Origin: Chitinophagaceae bacterium
GTDB taxonomy: Bacteria > Bacteroidota > Bacteroidia > Chitinophagales > Chitinophagaceae
NCBI GenBank assembly: GCA_017882205.1
Contig: JADGPY010000084.1
Location: 1-6,812, forward strand
Length of the DNA stretch: 6,812 nucleotides
Direction: 5' to 3'
The translations under genes were made by a program, and so were the position numbers. This document shows positions 1 through 5,391 of the stretch, piece after piece. The notes under the pieces were generated by a model. That model did no database searches, was not told where the DNA came from, and was given only the letters and a program-made list of their open reading frames with translations. How positions within the stretch are numbered: the stretch's first letter is position 1; each line of letters starts with the position of its first letter.

Positions 1-105
1 AAAATCATTTTGCAGGGTTTGAGGAATATCAAAGGCGATAGAAACACAGTCTGCAGTTTCCTTCCTGATCTCATTTATGGTAAGCGTATGAAAATGTAAA
101 GCCAC
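1..105 (-). CDS. paaE: Phenylacetyl-CoA epoxidase reductase subunit PaaE, N-terminal fragment
   Basis: This is the first 35 codons of a leftward gene cut by the window edge. The reading starts at a GTG (plus bases 103-105) with an in-frame TAA directly before it, so no earlier start is possible. It stays open to base 1. The peptide contains HFHTLTINEIRKETADCVSI followed by AFDIPQTLQNDF. This resembles the start of PaaE proteins as I recall them (E. coli: FHSLTVAKVESETRDAVTIT). In the family, PaaE is a cytoplasmic flavin and 2Fe-2S reductase that passes electrons from NADPH to the di-iron subunit PaaA, which epoxidises the ring of phenylacetyl-CoA. Only the edge of the FAD-binding barrel is visible here, with no cofactor motif yet. 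It lies 26 bp after the TetR gene on the same strand, so the two are probably co-transcribed, with the rest of a paa cluster expected beyond the edge. No clear Shine-Dalgarno is seen. A related ferredoxin-NADP reductase-like oxidoreductase is the main alternative. Confidence 0.75.
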   Translation of the reverse strand, partial: MALHFHTLTINEIRKETADCVSIAFDIPQTLQNDF

Positions 106-131
106 TTAAATATAATTAAGATGTAAGGCTA

Positions 132-767
132 TCAGTTACCAGCCTTTATGGAATGTAGGATTTCCTGGTTAACAGGTTGTTCCCTAATGCCCTCTATAAA
201 AATGCAAACGATATTTTCCTCCAAAGTTTTGGCATCAACACTTTTTTTAGATCGCTGCCACATTTCAATTCCACCAATTGCTGAAAGCATCGTTAATACT
301 GCTACATAGGGATCGATGTTTTTGATTTCCCTCCTTTCAATTCCTTCCAATATGATTGCCGCAACCCTGGCCCGGTAATTCCTACGCTGATTTTTGAAAT
401 TGGATAAGTAAGGTTCTCTTAAATGTTTCCATTCGTGATCAGAAATGTATACGCTTTCATATTCGTCAAGCATCATATGAATGTGAAACCGGATGATCCG
501 GTCAATTTTTTGAAGTACTGGAATGTTACCGGTTTCTACCTCGTTGAGGTGGCTTGTAAAAAGATTGGCTACTTTAAAGCAGATCTCCTGGAGTATCTCA
601 CTTTTACCGCTTATATGATTGTATAAACTTGGAGCCTCAATTCCTATCGCCTCTGCAAGGTCGCGCATGGAGGTTGCGCTAAATCCTTTTTCTTTGAAAA
701 GCCGGGAGGCCTTTTTGGTGATAACGTCTTTTTTTGTTCCATATCTACCAGGAACGATTCTACCCAT
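132..767 (-). CDS. TetR/AcrR-family transcriptional regulator, probably of phenylacetate catabolism
   Basis: A 211-residue protein of normal TetR length. Residues about 12-58 form the DNA-binding domain: a first helix (KKDVITKKASRLFKEKGF) and then the helix-turn-helix at about 33-53, SMRDLAEAIGIEAPSLYNHI, ending in the typical L-Y-x-H/Y-F/I recognition helix. Residues about 60-205 are a helical region expected to bind ligand and form the dimer. Members of this family are usually repressors released by a small molecule. The next gene downstream appears to be paaE, and TetR-type PaaR repressors respond to phenylacetyl-CoA in other bacteria, so that ligand is the best guess, by inference only. 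The start at 767 gives the usual short N-terminal arm. No Shine-Dalgarno is evident, which is common in Bacteroidota. A 12-bp palindrome lies 9 bp upstream, which suggests autoregulation. The family call is firm; the ligand is not. Confidence 0.93.
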   Translation of the reverse strand: MGRIVPGRYGTKKDVITKKASRLFKEKGFSATSMRDLAEAIGIEAPSLYNHISGKSEILQEICFKVANLFTSHLNEVETGNIPVLQKIDRIIRFHIHMMLDEYESVYISDHEWKHLREPYLSNFKNQRRNYRARVAAIILEGIERREIKNIDPYVAVLTMLSAIGGIEMWQRSKKSVDAKTLEENIVCIFIEGIREQPVNQEILHSIKAGN

Positions 768-776
768 CAGGTGGTT

Positions 777-788
777 TTTTGTACAAAA
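777..788. promoter_or_regulatory. Candidate TetR operator (12-bp perfect palindrome)
   Basis: TTTTGTACAAAA is a perfect inverted repeat centred in the 52-bp spacer between the divergent TetR and oxygenase genes. It overlaps the -7-like element of the leftward promoter and lies just upstream of the rightward one, so a bound dimer could block the regulator gene and possibly the oxygenase gene. TetR repressors usually bind palindromes in their own promoter. The symmetry stops at 12 bp (776 and 789 do not pair). The assignment is an inference from symmetry and position. Confidence 0.45.
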
Positions 789-791
789 CTA
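784..791 (-). promoter_or_regulatory. Promoter -7 element for the TetR-paaE transcript
   Basis: Read leftward, TAGTTTTG matches the Bacteroidota -7 consensus TAnnTTTG exactly. It lies 16 bp before the TetR start, so the leader would be about 10 nt. I see no convincing TTG-type -33 element at the expected distance, so confidence is moderate. Confidence 0.4.
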
Positions 792-795
792 ACAT

Positions 796-803
796 TAATT
801 TTG
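796..803 (+). promoter_or_regulatory. Promoter -7 element for the oxygenase gene
   Basis: TAATTTTG matches TAnnTTTG exactly and ends 16 bp before the ATG at 820. The run TTTTTTG at 775-781 could act as the -33 element, but the 14-bp gap is shorter than the roughly 19-21 bp normally seen. A short leader without a Shine-Dalgarno would follow. Confidence 0.4.
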
Positions 804-819
804 CCACTAAATCTTTACC

Positions 820-1713
820 ATGAAATTGCAATCAATAGATAGAGTGGAAGAGATCAGTCCTGAAGATTTCAAGAAAAACTATTACCAGCCAATGAAGCCA
901 CTTATTATTACAGGGCTTGCAAAGCACTGGCCTGCATATGATAAATGGAACTGGGATTATTTTAAATCGATTGTTGGAAATGTGAGAGTTGGATTATATA
1001 ATAACATTAAAAGTGACGCTTATACCCCTATCAATACTGCGGATGATTACAAAACCTTTGGAGAATATATTGATATGATCAAAAGAGGTCCTGCCGGTTG
1101 GAGGATCTTCCTGTTCAATATTTTTGAACATGCTCCCCAACTTATTAAAGATTTCACGTGGCCCGAAAACCTGATGAAGGGTTTTGTAAAGCGTTACCCG
1201 ATGTTGTTTGTGGGAGGAGCAACTTCCATTACTCATATGCACTTTGATATTGATATGTCGCATATTCTACACACCCAGTTTGTGGGGAGAAAAAGGGTGT
1301 TATTATTTCCACACGATGAGCAATATAAATTATACCGAAAGCCATTTGAAGTGTTAAGCCTTGCCGATTTTTCGAACTATAATGAAAATATTGGTAACCC
1401 TGATTATAACAGTTTCCCGGCATTAAAGCTTGCCAAAGGGTATGAAGTGATCCTCGACCATGGAGATACACTATTCATGCCTGCAGGCTATTGGCATCAT
1501 ATGGAATACCTTGATAGTGGATTTGCACTGAGTCTTCGTGCCCTACAGTCGTCCCTGGGAGGTAAAGTAAAAGGGGTTTGGAACTTATTTGGAATGAGAA
1601 CAATAGATACTATCATGAAAAAAACAACACCTAAGATATGGTACAAATATAAAAAGAGACAAATAAGCAAGTCTGCCAATGCCGAATTGGAACGTATTCG
1701 AATTAAAAATTAG
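820..1713 (+). CDS. JmjC/cupin_8-type Fe(II)- and 2-oxoglutarate-dependent oxygenase
   Basis: A 297-residue protein resembling bacterial FIH-like hydroxylases (cupin_8 family). The N-terminal segment FKKNYYQPMKPLIITGLAKH (about 17-36) is the usual opening, where a residue-protecting 'P-x-x-I-T-G' strand leads to the fold. The metal triad is visible: H141 and D143 in THMHFD, and the distal histidine H226 in PAGYWHHMEY, which aligns with PMYWWHHIES of human FIH. K158 in GRKRVLLFP is the likely 2-oxoglutarate-binding lysine. The family hydroxylates side chains of proteins (Asn, Asp, His, Arg) or tRNA bases, consuming O2 and 2-oxoglutarate. The substrate here is unknown. The C-terminal tail (about 250-297) is rich in Lys and Arg, which could help contact nucleic acid or ribosomes; that is inference. 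No signal peptide is seen, so it is cytoplasmic. It is transcribed away from the TetR gene, sharing a 52-bp spacer, and may be under the same control. The start at 820 is the only ATG that keeps the full N-terminal strand. Confidence 0.9.
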   Translation: MKLQSIDRVEEISPEDFKKNYYQPMKPLIITGLAKHWPAYDKWNWDYFKSIVGNVRVGLYNNIKSDAYTPINTADDYKTFGEYIDMIKRGPAGWRIFLFNIFEHAPQLIKDFTWPENLMKGFVKRYPMLFVGGATSITHMHFDIDMSHILHTQFVGRKRVLLFPHDEQYKLYRKPFEVLSLADFSNYNENIGNPDYNSFPALKLAKGYEVILDHGDTLFMPAGYWHHMEYLDSGFALSLRALQSSLGGKVKGVWNLFGMRTIDTIMKKTTPKIWYKYKKRQISKSANAELERIRIKN

Positions 1714-1861
1714 ATTTATCTTTGAAATCCAATAATAAGTAGTATTTTTAGCCATCCCATTCTATATTTTCCCTTTCCAAATCCTTACATAAAACCACTT
1801 CAACATCCCTTAGAGTAGTATAATTTTTGTTGTACAAGAATAAAAATCACATAATATCCTT

Positions 1862-1878
1862 TAAATAAAATTTATTTA
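1862..1878. repeat. AT-only inverted repeat
   Basis: TAAATAAA, one A, then TTTATTTA: two perfect 8-base arms. It is made only of A and T, so an RNA stem here would be weak and chance is a fair explanation. It could be a protein-binding dyad or a weak accessory terminator. Confidence 0.3.
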
Positions 1879-1920
1879 TATAGTGTAAGCTTTTTTTCTT
1901 GTGGTTTCAGAGGTAAGCAA

Positions 1921-1954
1921 GGCCGGTGATTTTCATCACTGGCCATTCTTTTTA
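1921..1954 (+). terminator. Rho-independent-like terminator between convergent genes
   Basis: The stem GGCCGGTGAT pairs with ATCACTGGCC around a TTTC loop, giving ten pairs in plus-strand RNA including one G-U (1925 with 1940). It is followed by ATTCTTTTTA. In minus-strand RNA the same position is an A-C mismatch and the tail (TTGCTTACC) is poor in U, so it fits rightward transcription better, ending the oxygenase transcript about 207 nt after its stop. It lies only 17 bp past the stop of the leftward DUF2461 gene and may also serve that transcript. Confidence 0.65.
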
Positions 1955-1961
1955 GGGTAAA

Positions 1962-2630
1962 CTAATCAATTGCCCTATTGATGAAATTGATCAATGGGGT
2001 AAGTGCTTCAAAAGTTCTGGTGGTTTGATTCAATAAAGTTGGTTTAACAAGCTCAGAATCGGGAATGTTTTTGAGCGCCAAAATACTTTTAAGCTTTAGG
2101 AATTCTGCCGCAGGATTACTTTTCTCATACCCACGCGGAAGGTTTGTGAGCTTTTCTTCTCCCGTTGATTCAAGTTTTCCATACACCGCCTTAAATTTTT
2201 TGGCCGATAGTATTTGTTGAAACTCCTGAAAAGAATAGTCTATTTCCTGGCGGATTTTTTTTAGTTCAGGAGCCATAGGCATCCAGATACCGCCTCCGGC
2301 GAAACTTTTACCGCCTGGCTCCAGGTGAAAATAATAACCAGCGTAGATCGATTTCTTGCCTCCACGATCAAGACTGGCACCCATATTCACCTTATAAGGT
2401 GTTTTATTTTTGGAGAACCGGATATCACGGTTAAGCCTGAATGTGCAGTCCTTTATTTCCAGGTCTTGAATGTCCTTATCGAATGTAGCCGTTTGTTTGA
2501 TTAGGGAAGAAATAAAGCTTTCAAAATCTGTTTTAGCGTTCAGGTATTCATTGCGGTGTTCATCCATCCAAGGCTTATTATTATTCTTTGCCAGGTCCTT
2601 TAAGAACCGGATAGACGAAAGTTGTATCAT
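1962..2630 (-). CDS. DUF2461 family protein (TIGR02453-like)
   Basis: A 222-residue protein matching the DUF2461 family along its whole length. Signature stretches are FLKDLAKNNNKPWMDEHRNE (9-28), the basic motif NRDIRFSKNKTPYK (67-80), GGKKSIYAGYYFHLEPGG (90-107) and GGGIWMPMAPELKKIRQEID (112-131). The family is widespread in bacteria and some fungi, and I know of no established biochemical function. The conserved Arg, Lys and Asp residues around 68-80 suggest a binding or catalytic surface, but that is a guess. No signal peptide or membrane segment is seen, so it is probably cytoplasmic. Its ATG overlaps the TGA of the upstream HNH gene by 4 bp (ATGA), which points to translational coupling. 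It is the last gene of the presumed ligA transcript. The length is normal and there is no sign of damage. Confidence 0.93.
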   Translation of the reverse strand: MIQLSSIRFLKDLAKNNNKPWMDEHRNEYLNAKTDFESFISSLIKQTATFDKDIQDLEIKDCTFRLNRDIRFSKNKTPYKVNMGASLDRGGKKSIYAGYYFHLEPGGKSFAGGGIWMPMAPELKKIRQEIDYSFQEFQQILSAKKFKAVYGKLESTGEEKLTNLPRGYEKSNPAAEFLKLKSILALKNIPDSELVKPTLLNQTTRTFEALTPLINFINRAID

Positions 2631-3190
2631 TTTACCCTGCTCCAGTTTTCTCCGCTTCTGATCCTGTAGAGTGTCATTTCGCTAACTTTATATTTTACAG
2701 CCAGCTGTTTATACGTTAATCTTCTTTTTGGATTTTTAAGCGTTTCCTTGATTGCCCGAACTTGGGTAACCGTAAGTTTCAATCCGACGGTTCTTGAATT
2801 CTGCAACTTTTTATAGGCAAGCTTTTCAGGGCTCTTCTGTTGATGTACTGCAACTTCATCCTGGGTAGACCATTTGAGATTTTTGAAATGATTGTCTGTT
2901 TTATTATGATTAACGTGGATGACAAATTTGGCTTTGGGTGATTTTTTAGTATTGAATAGTTTTGCTACCTCGCGATGGAGATAAATTGTTCCATTGCCAT
3001 TTTCAAGATGAAGATTTAAAGTCTTATATCCTGATGTAAGCGATCCATTCAGAACTTTACCGTCTTTTACAATATCATCAGAATAGCTAGCTGCGCGGCC
3101 ATGAGAGGATATCGCATATTTTTTACGAAGCTGCTTCCACCCTGGAAACAATAATTGCTTCCATTGTTCTCCTGCGTTTTTCTTGATCAT
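2627..3190 (-). CDS. NUMOD4/HNH-type endonuclease with C-terminal helix-turn-helix
   Basis: A 187-residue protein of the free-standing homing-nuclease type. Residues 8-35 (EQWKQL, then FPGWKQLRKKYAISSHGRAA) look like a NUMOD4 DNA-binding module, normally 'E-x-W-K...Y-x-V-S-x-x-G-R'. The HNH_3-like core follows: LHREVAKLF (71-79), then IHVNHNKTDNHFKNLKWST (91-109), with H72, H95, D99/N100 and N104 as likely metal or catalytic residues. Residues about 138-187 form a basic region ending in a helix-turn-helix, LTYKQLAVKYKVSEMTLYRI. The family makes DNA breaks or nicks, often for self-spread or in phage DNA. The target is unknown here, and the protein may instead have been domesticated. It sits 28 bp after ligA and overlaps the DUF2461 gene by 4 bp, so it is probably expressed with both. 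Neither neighbour is interrupted, so it is not sitting in an intron or intein. The start at 3190 has no obvious Shine-Dalgarno. Confidence 0.85.
   Translation of the reverse strand: MIKKNAGEQWKQLLFPGWKQLRKKYAISSHGRAASYSDDIVKDGKVLNGSLTSGYKTLNLHLENGNGTIYLHREVAKLFNTKKSPKAKFVIHVNHNKTDNHFKNLKWSTQDEVAVHQQKSPEKLAYKKLQNSRTVGLKLTVTQVRAIKETLKNPKRRLTYKQLAVKYKVSEMTLYRIRSGENWSRVK
2635..2643 (-). promoter_or_regulatory. Ribosome binding site of the DUF2461 gene
   Basis: Read leftward, GGAGCAGGG lies 4 nt before the ATG at 2630, inside the end of the HNH gene. This purine-rich stretch is stronger than those before most other starts here and supports the overlapping start. Confidence 0.45.
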
Positions 3191-3218
3191 ATAATTAGGT
3201 TTGGTTAAAGTTACTAAA

Positions 3219-5294
3219 CTAAGTTTGTAACATATTTAAAAATTCTGACTCTGTTAGGATTTTGATCGAAGTAATCTTTTTTGCTTTGTCCAGTTTACTA
3301 CCGGCATCCTCTCCAACAACAAGGTACTGCAGTTTATTGTTTACTCCAGTAGAAATTGTTCCACCGTTATCTTCAACCATTTTTTCAGCCTCGCTGCGCT
3401 TTAATGTTGGCAAGGTACCGGTAAATAAAAACGAAGAGCCGGTTAATTTACCAACCGTTACTTCCTTTTTACTGCTTTTTATATTAACTCCAAGCTGGCG
3501 CAGGTGTTCGATCATCTGAATGTTATCGCGAAGTTGAAAGAATTGAAAGACGCTGGCAGCTACCTTCACACCCACATCTTCCAATTGTTGAAGTTCTTCC
3601 ATAGTGAACTTTTTAAAATCAACCAGGTCGTCTACTGCCGTCGCCAACGTTTTAGCGGTAGTTTCACCAACATATCTAATCCCCATTCCAAAAATTAGTC
3701 GGTGCAGGGGTTGAGATTTTGATTGTTCAATCGCTGACTTAAGATTTTCAACCGACTTCTGACCAAACCCTTCAAGTGTGGCTATCTTCTCAAAATTGAG
3801 TGTGTAGATCCCAGGGATATCTTTTAATATCCCTAAATCGTAAAACTTCCGAATATTGGCCTCGCCAAAACTCTTGATATCCATTGCATCCTTGCTAACG
3901 AAATGAATGATGCGCTCAACCACCTGGGCCTGGCAATTGATATTCACGCAGCGTATAACTGCCTCACCTTCCGGCCTGATCAGCCCATCACCACATACCG
4001 GGCAGTTTTTTGGAAAGACGATCGGTCGTTCAGTTCCGTCACGCAATTCAGGCAAAGACTTAACGATATAAGGTATAACGTCCCCGGCCCTTTCAACCAT
4101 TACGGTATCGCCTATGCGAAGATCTTTTTCCTCTATTACATCAGGATTGAAGAGAGAGACGGAGGCCACTGTAACACCGCCAATAGGCACGGGATCGATC
4201 TTTGCAACAGGGGTGATTGAACCGGTGCGCCCCACCTGGAACTCAACCTTTCTCAATTTGCTGGTGGCCTGCCTGGCCTTGAATTTATATGCAATTGCCC
4301 ACCTTGGATGATGGGTGGTACTGCCCATTCTTTGTTGAAGCTCAACCTTATTTACCTTGATGACCATTCCATCGATCTCATAGGGAAGTTCTTCTCTTTG
4401 TTTCTCAAACTGATGGCAAAAAGCAACCACTCCTTCAATTCCTTTGATCACTTTTTTTTGTTTCAGGGGGCTTTTAAAACCAAGTGCCCAAAGCATTTCG
4501 AGTGTTCCAGAATGGGTATTCAGCAAGGGAGTTAGCTTTGTTTCCGTCCCCTTTGTATAAGCGCTCACATGGTAAAAGATTGCTTCGAGGCCTCTCTTCC
4601 CAACGCTTCTTGGATCTTTCATTCTCAATGAGCCAGAGGCAGCATTGCGTGGATTTGCCAGCGGAGGCAATCCTTCTGATACCATGTATTCATTATATTT
4701 TGCGAAGTTTTCCTTTGTCATCAATACTTCGCCCCTTAACTCAATCTGGCGAATTCCATATTCTGAGAACTTTGCTGACAATGGAATAGATTTGATTTGT
4801 TTGATATTTGTAGTGATCTCATCTCCTTCTGCACCATCTCCTCTTGTTGCAGCCCTGATTAGGATGTCATTTTCATAGATAAGTGATATACTTGCACCAT
4901 CAAATTTTGGCTCTGCACTGTACTCTATGACGTCAGCTTTTATAAAACCCTTTGCTTTTCTGTCCCAATCAATAAGATCATCCTCATCATAACTGTTTTC
5001 AAGGCTCAGCATAGGAACCAGGTGCTGTACAGTTACAAATTCTTTATTGAGACTGTTGCCCACACGCTGGGTGGGAGAATCGATAGTGATCAATTCAGGA
5101 TGGGCAGCCTCTTCCTTTTCAAGAGCCTTATACAATGTATCGTATTCGGAATCGCTGATCAGAGGGTCGTTTAAAACATAATAACGGTACTCATGGAATT
5201 TCAATGCGTTACGCAACTCGTCTATCCCTGAAGGTTGTTTTAATAGTCGTTTGGTTCTCTGTTGTAATTCCTGCGTTTGTTCTTTCGTATACAT
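3219..5294 (-). CDS. ligA: NAD+-dependent DNA ligase LigA
   Basis: A complete 691-residue bacterial LigA that seals nicks in DNA during replication and repair, using NAD+. The domains appear in order. Domain Ia (about 25-80) has Y38, Y39, D48, Y51 and D52 for NMN binding. The adenylation domain has K130 in EPKFDG as the AMP-accepting lysine, followed by TRGDG (150-154) and the ELRGEV motif (185-190). The OB fold lies at about 340-425 (VGRTGSITPVAKIDPV). A four-cysteine zinc site is formed by C431, C434, C449 and C454. Helix-hairpin-helix repeats (about 465-600) include LEGFGQKSVENL and GIRYVGETTAKTLA. A C-terminal BRCT domain spans about 614-691 (FLFTGTL at 622-628). All key residues are present and the length is normal for the family. 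It is the first gene of the leftward set ligA-HNH-DUF2461 and diverges from the amylase gene across 97 bp. The ATG at 5294 gives the full-length N-terminus. As the usual sole replicative ligase in bacteria it is very likely essential. Confidence 0.99.
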   Translation of the reverse strand: MYTKEQTQELQQRTKRLLKQPSGIDELRNALKFHEYRYYVLNDPLISDSEYDTLYKALEKEEAAHPELITIDSPTQRVGNSLNKEFVTVQHLVPMLSLENSYDEDDLIDWDRKAKGFIKADVIEYSAEPKFDGASISLIYENDILIRAATRGDGAEGDEITTNIKQIKSIPLSAKFSEYGIRQIELRGEVLMTKENFAKYNEYMVSEGLPPLANPRNAASGSLRMKDPRSVGKRGLEAIFYHVSAYTKGTETKLTPLLNTHSGTLEMLWALGFKSPLKQKKVIKGIEGVVAFCHQFEKQREELPYEIDGMVIKVNKVELQQRMGSTTHHPRWAIAYKFKARQATSKLRKVEFQVGRTGSITPVAKIDPVPIGGVTVASVSLFNPDVIEEKDLRIGDTVMVERAGDVIPYIVKSLPELRDGTERPIVFPKNCPVCGDGLIRPEGEAVIRCVNINCQAQVVERIIHFVSKDAMDIKSFGEANIRKFYDLGILKDIPGIYTLNFEKIATLEGFGQKSVENLKSAIEQSKSQPLHRLIFGMGIRYVGETTAKTLATAVDDLVDFKKFTMEELQQLEDVGVKVAASVFQFFQLRDNIQMIEHLRQLGVNIKSSKKEVTVGKLTGSSFLFTGTLPTLKRSEAEKMVEDNGGTISTGVNNKLQYLVVGEDAGSKLDKAKKITSIKILTESEFLNMLQT

Positions 5295-5334
5295 CTTATC
5301 GTAATAAAAATTAAAAATACAGAAGATAATTTAC

Positions 5335-5348
5335 TCCCAAATATGGGA
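5335..5348. promoter_or_regulatory. Small dyad with a possible ligA promoter element
   Basis: TCCCA, AATA, TGGGA forms a 5-bp inverted repeat 41 bp upstream of the ligA ATG. Read leftward, 5338-5345 is CATATTTG, one base from the TAnnTTTG -7 consensus, which would give a ligA leader of about 35-40 nt. No clear -33 element is seen, so this is tentative. Confidence 0.25.
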
Positions 5349-5358
5349 AAATCGAAAG

Positions 5359-5379
5359 ATTGTGTTTAATTTACACAAT
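5359..5379. promoter_or_regulatory. Candidate operator upstream of the amylase gene
   Basis: ATTGTGT and ACACAAT are perfect 7-base inverted arms separated by 7 bases, ending 12 bp before the amylase ATG. The size and spacing suit a dimeric helix-turn-helix regulator, such as a sugar-responsive repressor or activator. No regulator gene for it lies in the window, and no good TAnnTTTG match for the amylase gene was found nearby. Confidence 0.4.
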
Positions 5380-5391
5380 AAATAGGAAATA

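Larger units (their letters stand above)
1714..1961. other. Non-coding stretch between the oxygenase and DUF2461 genes
   Basis: About 250 AT-rich bases with no credible coding frame on either strand. It holds an isolated TTGTACAA at 1830-1837, an AT-only inverted repeat at 1862-1878, a T-run near 1890-1896 and the hairpin terminator at 1921-1944. TATCTTTG at 1717-1724 matches the TAnnTTTG promoter element on the plus strand, with no well-placed -33 partner. It could be a long 3' untranslated region or a small RNA locus; neither is proven. Confidence 0.5.

Noticed and set aside
423..626. Rightward open frame inside the TetR gene
   Set aside because: It is antisense to the ligand-binding region of a well-supported TetR protein and has no domain or ribosome site.
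994..1679. Open frames on the minus strand within the oxygenase gene
   Set aside because: They lie antisense to a gene with clear family motifs, their peptides resemble nothing and they have no start signals.
1862..1878. AT-only inverted repeat as a true terminator
   Set aside because: The stem has no G-C pairs and is not followed directly by a T-run; the GC-rich hairpin 40 bp further on is far better.
2627..3190. HNH gene as part of a group I intron or intein
   Set aside because: ligA is intact to its normal BRCT end, and DUF2461 is intact from its normal start, so no host gene is split.
3262..4878. Several rightward open frames inside ligA
   Set aside because: They are opposite-strand shadows of a fully conserved ligase; the peptides have low-complexity or cysteine-rich composition without family resemblance.
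5027..5034. CTGTACAG palindrome as another operator copy
   Set aside because: It lies inside ligA coding sequence and its outer bases differ from TTGTACAA.
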